From contig SUYM01000004.1 in NCBI GenBank assembly GCA_015060455.1, forward strand, positions 58,540 through 122,539: DNA of 64,000 nt, given 5' to 3'. The translations under genes and the position numbers were made by a program. The notes below the pieces were generated by a model. It saw only the letters and a list, made by a program, of their open reading frames with translations, was not told where the DNA came from and did not search any database. The DNA is from Bacteroidales bacterium. GTDB taxonomy: Bacteria; Bacteroidota; Bacteroidia; Bacteroidales; UBA932. This document shows, piece by piece, positions 14,995-25,100 of the stretch (position 1 is the stretch's first letter; the number at the start of each line of letters is the position of its first letter).

Positions 14995-16929
14995 TTAATA
15001 TGCAGCGTAAGCCTCGGGACTGAACTCCTTCGGACGCTTCATTTCTTCGGTATATGTGTTTCCGAATCTGTCGGTAACCTTGATTATCAATGTTGTGTTT
15101 GCCTTGCTTGCCTTGACCCTGTGGAGGATGCAACCGTCGCTTGTAAGGAAGTTCGGATTGCCGGATCCGTTGAGTCTCTTGGCTGAGTGTGCCACAAGAT
15201 GAAGCGGGCTAAAATCAGTCATGAATTCTGTTTCCAGTTTCTTACCTGTCTCTTTCTCGGTAACCTCGATCTTCCATTTGTGATCCCAGTTCCATGTGTT
15301 GATATACACATAGTTATCGCTGTTTGCGTTCTTCCATCTGCCGACTCTTGCTACCCATTCTGCGAGATTCGCCTCATTGGCATTAGGGACGTATGTGCTG
15401 GCCTTCAAGGCAATCTGGTTTCTGTCAAATGTGTAGAACTGCTTGTTCTCGTCCATCTGGGTGCCTTTGAATTTGTATGTGATGTCAGTACCGTTGACAT
15501 CGACGATGGTGTATCCTCCGGCCGCTCCGCTTGTGCAGACATTTACACCCTGATAGTATTTTCCTGACCACCACCAGGTTGCGCATATCGCTCCTGCATT
15601 GTGCTCAGTGATGTTCCTGTCGGTCACATGATAGATGACATGGGTGTGGGCGGTGAACAACTGCACATTCTTGAATCCGGAGAATGCGTCCAGAAGTTGG
15701 TTGGCAACGTTGTTGCGGATAGTTTCGGCTTTGTCTGTGCCCATGGGGTTATGGTGCGCAGGAGCATGCATGGAAACGATGACAGGGGTGTTCTTGTCAA
15801 CATGCTTGAGGTCTTCCCGGAGCCAGTTCAACTGCTCTTCAACGATGTTGTTGTCATATACAGCCTGCTTGTTTTCGCCCGGATTCATACAATGAATGTT
15901 GTCGAGCGCCACGAAATGTATGTTTCCGATGTTGTGCGAATAATACGAAGGACCGAGGTATTTTCTGTATGCCTTTATGGTGAGGAAGTCTCCTGCCTGA
16001 TAGATATCATGGTCGTGGTTGCCAGGAGTCTGGTAAATCGGCATTCCGCTCAGCGTCTTCATGAGGTTCTTGTATTCAGGGAACGAGAATTTGTTGTCAA
16101 TCCAGTATCTGTCCCAGGTCATGTCTCCGAGTGTGAGCCCGTATATGAGTTTGCCGGAGTTTTTCGATCTGTAATCCTTGACATCGTCGAGGAAGTACTG
16201 GAACTGCTTCTTGTCGCTGTTCCTGTTGGCAAGATGGATGTCGCCGAACACGAGAAGTTTGAAATTGGTCTGGTCCTTTGAGCGTATAAGTTCAAAGTCT
16301 GCCCTTTCGGGAGTGGTTGCCGCAAGTGTAAGCGGATACCACATTACAGGCAGAACGACATCCACAGGCACCTGATAACCGCTTGGTACGGAGATGAACA
16401 CGTAGCCGTTCTTCTTGTCCGATTTCATCTGATAGATACCGTTTTCGTCAGTCTTGACAACCTTGACACCGTCTGAAATCACAACGCCGGATATGGCCTC
16501 GCCGTCGCATGAAACCCTTCCATACACGGTGCTGCCGGTTGCCGCATGGACTCCGTCGTCATATTTCTCGATATTGATTGTCGAACTTCCCTTGTAGGCT
16601 GTGGCGAGTCCTCTCTGAATGGTGATCTTGTGCTCTCCATTGGCAAAATTGTCATAGAGTCTGATGGTGAAGGATTCGTCGCTCAGTTCGGTGATCTGGC
16701 AGTAGTACTGGCCTCTCGGTCCGTTGAGGATCAGCAGGTCATCCGGCTCGGGAGCCTTGCCGTCCTTGATCTGAAAATCAAGGGTGGTGGTGCCTGGTTC
16801 GAGGTCGATTGTGCTTGGGATTTCAAATTCCACATCAATCGCCTCAAGCGGGATGTTGAGTTCGTGCTGGCATCCGTAGAAGGAAATGGCTGCTGTTGCG
16901 ACAAGCAGTATTGCGGTCAATCGTTTCAT
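14995..16929 (-). CDS. Calcineurin-like metallophosphoesterase lipoprotein (MetallophosN/C type)
   Basis: This is a 644-aa lipoprotein with a signal ending FYGC (Cys20). An N-terminal Ig-like part (~25-125) is followed by a carboxypeptidase-regulatory-like beta-sandwich (STVYGRVSCDGEAISGVV, ~133-215), the calcineurin-like domain (~222-470) and a C-terminal beta domain (~480-644). The metal-binding motifs are complete: FGDIH (D230, H232), LGDM (D269), GNHDHD (N304, H305), SMHAPAH and FTAHTH. It likely hydrolyses a phosphomonoester or diester in the periplasm or at the cell surface; the substrate is unknown. It is transcribed against both flanking operons, so it is not part of either, although such enzymes are common near Bacteroidota carbohydrate loci. 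Confidence 0.85.
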   Translation of the reverse strand: MKRLTAILLVATAAISFYGCQHELNIPLEAIDVEFEIPSTIDLEPGTTTLDFQIKDGKAPEPDDLLILNGPRGQYYCQITELSDESFTIRLYDNFANGEHKITIQRGLATAYKGSSTINIEKYDDGVHAATGSTVYGRVSCDGEAISGVVISDGVKVVKTDENGIYQMKSDKKNGYVFISVPSGYQVPVDVVLPVMWYPLTLAATTPERADFELIRSKDQTNFKLLVFGDIHLANRNSDKKQFQYFLDDVKDYRSKNSGKLIYGLTLGDMTWDRYWIDNKFSFPEYKNLMKTLSGMPIYQTPGNHDHDIYQAGDFLTIKAYRKYLGPSYYSHNIGNIHFVALDNIHCMNPGENKQAVYDNNIVEEQLNWLREDLKHVDKNTPVIVSMHAPAHHNPMGTDKAETIRNNVANQLLDAFSGFKNVQLFTAHTHVIYHVTDRNITEHNAGAICATWWWSGKYYQGVNVCTSGAAGGYTIVDVNGTDITYKFKGTQMDENKQFYTFDRNQIALKASTYVPNANEANLAEWVARVGRWKNANSDNYVYINTWNWDHKWKIEVTEKETGKKLETEFMTDFSPLHLVAHSAKRLNGSGNPNFLTSDGCILHRVKASKANTTLIIKVTDRFGNTYTEEMKRPKEFSPEAYAAY

Positions 16930-17085
16930 TGTTAATAATGGTTTTGAACAAATTTAATCAAATTCTTATACCTTATATAATGCATGCTTTCCTGTGCTGG
17001 TGATTGTTGTATTATTGAACGGTTTGTTTTATGCCGTCTTGTCTCTGAGGCTGTTGCCCGGTCTTATTTATCGGGGCGTGCCCCT

Positions 17086-17144
17086 ATTGTTCTATTATCG
17101 CCCCTTTTGGATTATGCTCTATCCGGCGATAATGACTTATTTTG
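17086..17144 (+). promoter_or_regulatory. Conserved 59-bp promoter module of the 17-33 kb PUL
   Basis: Second instance of the element at 7692-7750, aligned without gaps, beginning ATTGTTCTATtATCG and ending TTATTTTG. It starts 119 bp before the BACON lipoprotein gene. A GGGGCGTGCCCC palindrome (17073-17084) sits just upstream of it and is absent from the other instance. Confidence 0.6.
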
Positions 17145-17204
17145 CTTTTACTTATGATAACCAGCAAACGCTAACAACAAAGCATACACTAAACTAACCG
17201 AAAG

Positions 17205-19094
17205 ATGAAACGCTTTTTGCAATTTGTCATCGCATTGCCAGTTTTCATGGCAATGCTTTTGTCGTGTAATGACGAAACTATGGATGAAAGGGCTGTGGTC
17301 TCAATACAGGGCCTGAATAACTCATATCAGTTTGAGGCGATACCGGATGGAAAGGTGTCATTCACCATCAAGTCAAATGTCAACTGGCATCTTGAACTTG
17401 ATGGACTGGACTGGATCAAGGTGAAACCGGGACGTGGTCTGGCATCGTCTTCCGCACAGACTGTCGTGCTGGACGCTCTGGTCAATGAGGATAACCAGCC
17501 ACGCGAGGGCGTGATGACTGTGGTGGCCGGTGATGTGAAAAGAGAGGTTCAACTTTCTCAGAATGCCGCATCCTTGCCTCCTGAACTTAAATTCGTGGAA
17601 GGAGTAGCCTCTGACGGAATTTTCTACATCGATTCGTATAACATCTATGGCGCTCAGTTCAAGTTGTACTCCAATGTCGATTGGACAGCGGATGCGGGCG
17701 AAATGGACGAGTGGGCCACTGTCGGACCGCTTCAGGGTGAGGGCAAGCGCTATGCTACAATGGCGGTCACTCCTTCCGAAGTCAACGGGGGTGATGATGT
17801 TTTTGGCGAGATCAGGTTCTCTTACGCAGACCAGACAAAGACCCTCAGGGTATGTCAGAAGAAGTTTGCTGCAGAGATAACAGTCCTTGATGAAGAGGGT
17901 GCTTCAGTGTCTTCGGTTCCGGCCCTCAGTATCGGTGACCAGTTTGATCTGCAGGTCAAGTCAAATGCTCCGTGGGAGGTAAGCACCACTGCATCATGGG
18001 TAACCTTCTCTGCATACGAAGGGGGATATGGTCTGTCAACCATAACGATTTCTGCTGAACTTAATGAAACCGGCGCCAACAGGACAGCAGACCTGGTTTT
18101 CGATAATAACGGGACGAAAACGACCGTGAAGGTCACTCAGGGCAACCAGTTTATCTCCGTGTCCGAGTCTTCTCTTGTCGTCAACAAGGATGGAGGCAAT
18201 TTCAATGTGGACCTTACATCCAATGTCAAGTGGAGCGCCCAGTGCTCGGAGGACTGGCTTTCAGTGGCTCCGGCTACCGGCAATGGAAATGCTTCCCTGA
18301 CCGTGACTGTGACAGCCGCTCCGAGCGATGATGCCCGGGTTGCGACAGTAAAGGTTGTTGCAGATGACCTTCCTGAAATATATAAGGAAATCAACATTGT
18401 ACAGAGTGCTACATTTGTGGATCTTACCACTCCTGTGATGTTCCTTGCTTCTGATCAGGCCTGGAATATGGAGCATAACCCTGATTTTGCGTCAAGAGGC
18501 GAAACAGGTGCCGTGACCGGTCTGGGTACGGGAAGGCTTTGTTCATATACCTATCCTGACAATCAGATGCTATATGTCCAGATGGTCACTCCAAGCCAAT
18601 ATGGACTCAAATATATTATAGCAAAGGAGGGAAATATCACGATGAAGACTGCTTGGACAAAGGACGCAATCGAGTTCCATATACCTGTTCTTAAAGCCGA
18701 GAAGAACAAGGTCTTACATTTTGACTATGGAATGGCGGCGACCTTGGACGCTCCTAAATATTGGAGATCCGAGATCAGTCTCGACGGCGGAAGCAACTGG
18801 ACTGCATTTACTACCGGATTAAAGGAGGATGCTCCTAACGGCGAAAGTGCTAACTGTAAGTTGCCGGGAGGCAAGTCAAAGACGGAGGTATATTACAATG
18901 CTACCTTCACGATGACAAAGACTGTTGAGAAGGGTGAACTGATAGTGCGCATCATCTGTGTTGACGGAACATATCTCCAGAGTGATAAATCAGTTACTTC
19001 ACCATCTACAAGCGGTGCGATAAGATTCATCGGTGCAGATCACCCTCATGATGAGTCCGGTGTATTCAAGGGTCCTACTTTCCAACTTAAATAA
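17205..19094 (+). CDS. Lipoprotein with four BACON-like domains
   Basis: This 629-aa protein has a signal ending MLLSC (Cys21) and then four tandem BACON-type Ig-like domains, at about 35-120, 125-222, 223-318 and 319-405. Each has the pattern of a V/F-x-L/I-x-SN-x-x-W strand, a D/S-W-I/V/L-x-V-x-P turn and a closing V-x-Q-x strand (for example SNVNWHLELDGLDWIKVKP and SNVKWSAQCSEDWLSVAP). Residues ~406-629 form an unrecognised beta-rich domain that may bind glycan. BACON domains usually act as spacers that hold a binding or catalytic domain away from the membrane. It is the first gene of the PUL, two bases before the BNR_4 gene, so the two are probably translationally coupled. Confidence 0.8.
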   Translation: MKRFLQFVIALPVFMAMLLSCNDETMDERAVVSIQGLNNSYQFEAIPDGKVSFTIKSNVNWHLELDGLDWIKVKPGRGLASSSAQTVVLDALVNEDNQPREGVMTVVAGDVKREVQLSQNAASLPPELKFVEGVASDGIFYIDSYNIYGAQFKLYSNVDWTADAGEMDEWATVGPLQGEGKRYATMAVTPSEVNGGDDVFGEIRFSYADQTKTLRVCQKKFAAEITVLDEEGASVSSVPALSIGDQFDLQVKSNAPWEVSTTASWVTFSAYEGGYGLSTITISAELNETGANRTADLVFDNNGTKTTVKVTQGNQFISVSESSLVVNKDGGNFNVDLTSNVKWSAQCSEDWLSVAPATGNGNASLTVTVTAAPSDDARVATVKVVADDLPEIYKEINIVQSATFVDLTTPVMFLASDQAWNMEHNPDFASRGETGAVTGLGTGRLCSYTYPDNQMLYVQMVTPSQYGLKYIIAKEGNITMKTAWTKDAIEFHIPVLKAEKNKVLHFDYGMAATLDAPKYWRSEISLDGGSNWTAFTTGLKEDAPNGESANCKLPGGKSKTEVYYNATFTMTKTVEKGELIVRIICVDGTYLQSDKSVTSPSTSGAIRFIGADHPHDESGVFKGPTFQLK

Positions 19095-19096
19095 GC

Positions 19097-21115
19097 ATGA
19101 TTCACGGACTTAGATCCATATTCACATTGTTGATTCTTCTCCTTTTGGGCTGCGAGTCGGTTCATAAGGAGGAGGATTCCGCTCAATTTGAATTCCAGGG
19201 TAAGGTGGATGTCATAGCCGGCAAGAACCGTATCCTTATCAAGTGGGATAATGTGAACAATCAGGACGCAGTTCTTCAGTTTGTGATTTCAGGGGACAGG
19301 ATTCTGGAAGTGGGGCATGGCACAAGCGGTCAGGAGTTTGTGGGTGGGCTTTCGGAAGGTTCCGTGAGTGTCGTGGCTCAGTTGGTTGATGGCGGCAAGG
19401 TCCTGGCGGAGTTGAAGAAATCCGTGGATGTGCTCGGAACAAGATATGAGGCTGGTCTTCAACGCTGGGCGATGTCTGAATATTCCTATGAAAACGGAGT
19501 GTTGAAATGCACCATGGCGACTGTTGTCTATGGCGGTCTTTATGCCGAGGAGTTCATCTATACTGATGCCGAGGGAGAAATTGTAGAGTATTCCATCAGG
19601 TACGATGCAGCCAAGACCGTGCATATGGCACATATCGATAATGTGGCAGGCGGTCTTAAACGCAGGACTGTCTATATGCCGGAAGAGGCTGTCGGAGATT
19701 TCTACTACACGTCTTACACAGATGTCGCTCCAAAGGCTGATGTGCCGTCTGAGTATATCTGTAAGACGGTAGATGGATACAGGGGCATCTGGTTTGACCT
19801 CGGTCAGTCGACTGATTACGGTTCGAAATACTGCGGCGGTCTCGGAACATATACCATGAAGCATATCCCGATGGCGATATACTCAAGGGAGGCAGACAAG
19901 ACGTTCTTTGTATATGGAGGTACGACAAAGTCTGATGAAAAGCACCTGCTCTGTATGATAGGCTGCTATGATCATGCCACCGGTCTGCTTCAGAAGCCAA
20001 GGATAGTGATGGACAAATGGGAGCAGACTGAAGGGGTGAAAGATCCGCATGATGACCCGACTGTCCAGATCGACAAGGACGGATATCTCTGGGTGTTCGT
20101 TTCCGGCCGCAGTACAAAACGTGACGGCAGGGTCTATAAAAGCATGAGACCATACGATATCACTGCCTTTGAGTTGATAAGCGAGTTCGAGATGGCTTAT
20201 CCTCAGATCATGTACAGCGCCCAGAGGGGATTTTTCTTCTTCTTTACAAAATATGACGGAAAGAGACGCCTTTACTATCAGAGCAGTACAGACGGAAGGA
20301 CCTGGACTGCGACCGAGGGGCTTGCAAACATAAAGGCGGGGAAGAGCAACTCCGGCCATTATCAGATAAGCAATATCTGCGGAAACAAACTTTGTACTGC
20401 ATTCAACAGGCATATCAACGGAGATGTGGACACCCGTACAAATATATATTATGTACAGTCAACAGACTGGGGGCAGACGTGGACTACTGCTGATGGTCAG
20501 ACTGTTACCACACCGATTACGGAAAGGGAGTCCAATTGCCTGCTGAGAGATTATGAGAATTATGAGGCTGACGGAGTGAAGGGAAGGAACTGTTATATCA
20601 AGGATCTGAATTTTGATATACATGGAAACCCTATAATATTATATGTGTTGAGTCTCAACCATTTGACAGGCCCTGACGGAGGAGAACGCGAGTGGCATGT
20701 GCTTCATTGGGACGGTCAGAAGTGGAACGAAAGCATGTTTGCGAAGTCGACACATTGTTATGACAGCGGAAGTCTTTGGGTGGACGGGAATACGTGGACT
20801 ATAATAGCCCCTACAATGCCATCGTCCGATACGGGCCTCTATTGGGGCGCGGGCGGAGAGATTCAGGAGTGGACGAGCACAGACAGCGGCAAGACATGGA
20901 CCATGACAAAGCAATGGACTTCCAATAGCGGAACGAACCATACATATATAAGAAGACCGTTCTACGCAGATGAAGGTTTCTGGGCATATTGGGCGGACGG
21001 AAGGACAGACAAGTTCAGCCAGTCCAACCTTTATTTCGGGACAAAGGACGGAAAGATATACAGGATGCCTTACGATATGACTGATGAATGGCAGGCTCCG
21101 GAGGAATATAATTGA
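19097..21115 (+). CDS. BNR_4 beta-propeller lipoprotein, polysaccharide lyase-like
   Basis: This 672-aa lipoprotein has a signal ending LLLLGC (Cys19). Residues ~33-112 form a fibronectin-like DUF4998-type domain. Residues ~222-672 form a BNR_4 propeller beginning GYRGIWFDLGQ and containing GGLGTYTMKHIPMAIYS, FFVYGG, KDPHDDPTV and Asp-box turns (STDGRTW, STDWGQTW, STDSGKTW). The BNR_4 fold is shared by ulvan lyases of families PL24/PL25, whose catalysis uses two histidines; H256 in MKHIP and H318 in DPHDD lie where I would expect these. A lyase would cut a uronic-acid polysaccharide by beta-elimination and create the substrate of a GH88 enzyme. A non-lyase BNR protein (sialidase-like or binding) is the alternative. 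Confidence 0.7.
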   Translation: MIHGLRSIFTLLILLLLGCESVHKEEDSAQFEFQGKVDVIAGKNRILIKWDNVNNQDAVLQFVISGDRILEVGHGTSGQEFVGGLSEGSVSVVAQLVDGGKVLAELKKSVDVLGTRYEAGLQRWAMSEYSYENGVLKCTMATVVYGGLYAEEFIYTDAEGEIVEYSIRYDAAKTVHMAHIDNVAGGLKRRTVYMPEEAVGDFYYTSYTDVAPKADVPSEYICKTVDGYRGIWFDLGQSTDYGSKYCGGLGTYTMKHIPMAIYSREADKTFFVYGGTTKSDEKHLLCMIGCYDHATGLLQKPRIVMDKWEQTEGVKDPHDDPTVQIDKDGYLWVFVSGRSTKRDGRVYKSMRPYDITAFELISEFEMAYPQIMYSAQRGFFFFFTKYDGKRRLYYQSSTDGRTWTATEGLANIKAGKSNSGHYQISNICGNKLCTAFNRHINGDVDTRTNIYYVQSTDWGQTWTTADGQTVTTPITERESNCLLRDYENYEADGVKGRNCYIKDLNFDIHGNPIILYVLSLNHLTGPDGGEREWHVLHWDGQKWNESMFAKSTHCYDSGSLWVDGNTWTIIAPTMPSSDTGLYWGAGGEIQEWTSTDSGKTWTMTKQWTSNSGTNHTYIRRPFYADEGFWAYWADGRTDKFSQSNLYFGTKDGKIYRMPYDMTDEWQAPEEYN

Positions 21116-21145
21116 CAAGAATATAACTGATTAAAACTGATAACT

Positions 21146-22153
21146 ATGAAACGAGGATGGATCGGTCTGATGGCCCTTATGATGGTTGCAGGCTGCTCAA
21201 ATGATGAAGCCGTCAATCCCGGCACATGGTACTCTTACCGCAATCCGGTGGAGCAGAGTGATGTCCAGGACCCTTCAGTTTATGAGGAGAACGGTAAATT
21301 CTATCTTTTCTCAGCCGTAAATGCCGGTGATGTCGAGGAAGGAACAATTACGTCGATCATTCCTATCATGGAATCGACGGACCTTACAACGTGGCAGAGG
21401 TCAACATCTGTCTTTGACGAGATTTCCAGACCGACGTTCATCAAGGATGTCATGCCGACATCTCCTGAGATTACGCTGATAGGCGAAAGGTATGTCCTGT
21501 ACTATTCCCTGTCCAAGGATTATACAAACAGCGGAATCGGTTATGCTACTTCCGATCTGATCAGCGGTCCATATACGGACAGAGGAAAACTGATCCAGTC
21601 TTCGTCGGATATAAGTGGTGTTTCGTCTCCGTCTTTCATCCAGGACGATGACGCCAACTATCTCGTTTTTGGAAATTTCAACGGAATCTATCTTGTCAGG
21701 CTTTCTGCTGACGGTCTCAGCACTATGGGCAGCCCTGTTCAGATCGCTTCATATGAGTTTGACGCACCTTGCATCTTCAAGCATGAAGACAAGTACTATC
21801 TGTTTGCAACCGTGGGAACCACTGACGGCGAAGCCTCATGTACCTGTACCCAGGTGGTTGGACGTGCAGACAGGATCGAAGGCCCTTATAAGAACAAGGG
21901 TGGTGAGGCCATGACGAGCGGTTATTCGGAACTTCTGATCGGCAGCAGTGCAAAGTTTGTCGGAGCAGGTCATGGCACCGTGTTCGATGTAAATGACGGC
22001 ACGACATGGATTCTTTACAATGCTTATGATATGAGTAATGTAAAGAAGGGTAGGACACTCATGCTTGACCGCATCATGTGGGTCGGTGGCTGGCCTTCTG
22101 TCAGAGGTCAGATCGGGTCGTTCTGTGCGGATTCTCCTCTTAAGAATAAATAA
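21146..22153 (+). CDS. GH43-like five-bladed propeller lipoprotein with altered catalytic residues
   Basis: This 335-aa protein has a signal ending VAGC (Cys17). The GH43 layout is clear: NPVEQSDVQDPSV with the putative base Asp42, SPSFIQDDDANYLVFG, FDAPCIFKHEDKYYLF and GAGHGTVF with the propeller-axis His276. At the second catalytic site the usual I-D-P reads S-S-P (Ser161), so the pKa-modulating aspartate is missing. At the third, the usual E-A/G-P reads D-A-P (Asp206). It may be a glycan-binding pseudoenzyme or an enzyme with unusual chemistry; GH43 members usually release arabinose or xylose. It lies 30 bp after the BNR_4 gene and 11 bp before susC, inside the PUL. Confidence 0.75.
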   Translation: MKRGWIGLMALMMVAGCSNDEAVNPGTWYSYRNPVEQSDVQDPSVYEENGKFYLFSAVNAGDVEEGTITSIIPIMESTDLTTWQRSTSVFDEISRPTFIKDVMPTSPEITLIGERYVLYYSLSKDYTNSGIGYATSDLISGPYTDRGKLIQSSSDISGVSSPSFIQDDDANYLVFGNFNGIYLVRLSADGLSTMGSPVQIASYEFDAPCIFKHEDKYYLFATVGTTDGEASCTCTQVVGRADRIEGPYKNKGGEAMTSGYSELLIGSSAKFVGAGHGTVFDVNDGTTWILYNAYDMSNVKKGRTLMLDRIMWVGGWPSVRGQIGSFCADSPLKNK

Positions 22154-22164
22154 ATCATTCAGCA

Positions 22165-25100
22165 ATGAAACCTATAAAACCTATTATGACTGTTCTGCTG
22201 GCTGTTCTCGTGATGCTGTTCTCGGGACCGGCTCAGGCTCAGGACAATATGATTCAGGTGAAAGGTAATGTCCTTGACCTGAACTCTCTCCCGATACCGG
22301 GCGTTACCATAATGGTGAAGGGCAAACCTGCACTCGGAGGCACGATAACCGACGAGCAGGGATATTTCTCGTTCACTTTCCCGGCCGGGGAGACACTCCA
22401 GGCTTCATGTATGGGATATGTGAATGTCGAGAGCAAATTCGCCAGGAGCACTGACTGGTTCGTGACGATGGAAGAGGACGCCGTCATGCTCGAAGATGTT
22501 GTCGTTGTCGGCTATGGTACCCAGAAGAAGGAGTCGGTGGTGGGAGCAATTTCACAGGTCGGCTCTGACGCCTTGATCAATTCAGGTACGACCAACGTGA
22601 CCAACGCCCTTGCCGGTAAACTTTCCGGTGTGCTCACCTATCAGAACAGCGGTACTCCCGGAAGCAGTGATGCGGAGATATTCATCCGTGGTGTTTCCAG
22701 TTGGAACGGTTCAGGTCCGCTTGTGATGGTGGATGGTGTGGAGCGTTCGTTCAATGAACTTGACCCTAATGAGATTCAGACAATTTCTGTCCTCAAGGAC
22801 GCCTCTGCAACAGCCGTGTTCGGTGCCAAGGGTGCGAACGGTGTCATTCTCGTCACGACAAAGACAGGTGTAAAAGGTAAGCCGAAGATGAACCTGTCGG
22901 TAAATTACGGTATAGATATTCCTCAGGAACTTCCTAAGTTCATCGATTCTGCCACGACAGCGGAAATGATGAATGTAGCGTATAGGAACGACGGTTCCTT
23001 CGGTAGTGTGCTTTCGCAGGATGTGATCAACGCCTACAGGACAGGAAGCGACCCGATCAGGTATCCGAACAACAACTGGTACGATATGCTTCTTAAGGAT
23101 GTCGCTCAGAATGTCACCGCCAATTACAGCCTCAGGGGAGGTACAGACAAAGTACGCTACTATGTGGGTGTAGGTTATACCAATGAGGGTTCCATCGTAA
23201 AGCGTCTCAATAATTACAAGGGTACGACTTTCCAGTATCATAAGATAAACTATCGTGCCAACCTGGATATAGATGTGACCAAGACCACTCAACTTTCGTT
23301 CAAGGTCGGTGGCTCTACTGCAATCGTGCAGCGTCCTGGTGACCCTGAGTCAAGTTCTACGGTTACTGCTCTGTTCAACCAGATGTATATGGCATCTCCT
23401 TTGATGTATCCGGCATATTATCCTTCATGGGTGTTGGAGCAATTCCCGGACAGCAATTATCCGGGTCTTGTGACAGACCGTCTTGCACAGGAGGGAAATG
23501 CCTATACTTCCAATCCATATAACACTCTTTCTAAGGGCGATTTCCTCCAGACGACAACCAACCGCCTGAATACAGACCTTGTTCTCAATCAGAAACTGGA
23601 TTTCATTACCAAGGGACTTTCGTTCAAGGCAATGGCATCGTTCACTTCTGTGTTCTCGAGATATTCGCAGCAGGGTGTCCAGTCCAATCCACTGTATAAA
23701 CTTGACTGGGATATAGTTGACAGCGGCAGCGGAAATCCATGGACTTCGACAGAGTCAGGAAACGACGTCTATGTGCAGCCGCCTTACTCCGTGACACAGG
23801 ACAACAGCCCAAAGAGCACATCAGTCGTGTTCTACTGGGAGGCGGCCCTCAATTATGACCGCACATTCAAGAAGAAGCACACAGTTACAGGCCTTTTGCT
23901 CGCGAACCAGAGACAGAGTATTTCAGGTGCATCTTTCCCTCACAGAGGTCAGGCCTTCGTGTTCCGTGCGACATACGACTACAAGAAGAAGTATCTCGTC
24001 GAGGTGAATATGGGTTACACAGGCAGTGAGCAGTTCTCGGCCAAGAACCGTTATGGTTTCTTCCCTTCTGTGGCTGTCGGATATGTGATTTCAAACGAGG
24101 GGTTCTGGAAGAAGGCCATGCCATGGTGGAGCAAGATGAAGATCCGTTACTCGGACGGTACTGTGGGTAGTGATAAGGCAAGTGAGGACTGGCTCTATTA
24201 TTCTTCATTCTCAAAACACAGCACAGGACTTATCGTTGAGGATAAGGCTGCCAACCTTGAAGCAAAATGGGAGACAGCGCGTAAGCACGACCTCGGATTC
24301 GAATTGGGCTTCCTTCAGGACCAGTTGACCTTCAATGTCGATCTCTTCTCAGAAAAGAGAACCGATATGCTCCTGACCCCGGTAGAGTCGCCGCTTCTTG
24401 GTATTACATCGAAGGACGTGAATGCCGGCAGCATGAAGAAGCATGGTATCGACATCGAAGGCAAGTGGCGTACGACCACATCGAGAGGATTCTACTATGA
24501 GGTGGGTTTCATGCTCGGTCTTAATGAAAACCGTATTACAGGTTATGCTGATGCAGTAAATACTCCTTCATATCAGAAGTGGGAAGGAACGCCTTATAAG
24601 GCAGCGCGCACAGGTATGAATCTTATCGACGGCGGTTATTTCACCTCTGTTGATGACCTTCACGGATATCCTAATACCATGGGTTCTGTATCAAGGGTCT
24701 ATCCTGGTATCTACAAGATGCTGGACTACAACACGGATGGTTCGATCTCCTCTCGTGACCTTCACTCGATCCGAGGAGTCGCCTATCCTCCGGTTGTCGG
24801 CTCGATCAACGTGGGACTCGGATATAAGGGATTCTCCTTCAATATGCTCTTCTACGGAACGTACGGCAAATATATTGAGTTCAACCGCTCGTTCTGGAAG
24901 GAATTCATCAAGCAGGATGCCATTGTCCATGAGGCTCAACTTGATTACTGGACCCCTACCAACAGAAATGCAGGGCACGCTGCCGTGTCATTCGATGACA
25001 AACTCTACTCCAGCCTTGGAGGTTCGGCGAACGACAGATATGACATGATGATCGAAGGTCACTCATGGCGTGTGTCCGACTACATCACTCTCAAAGAGGT

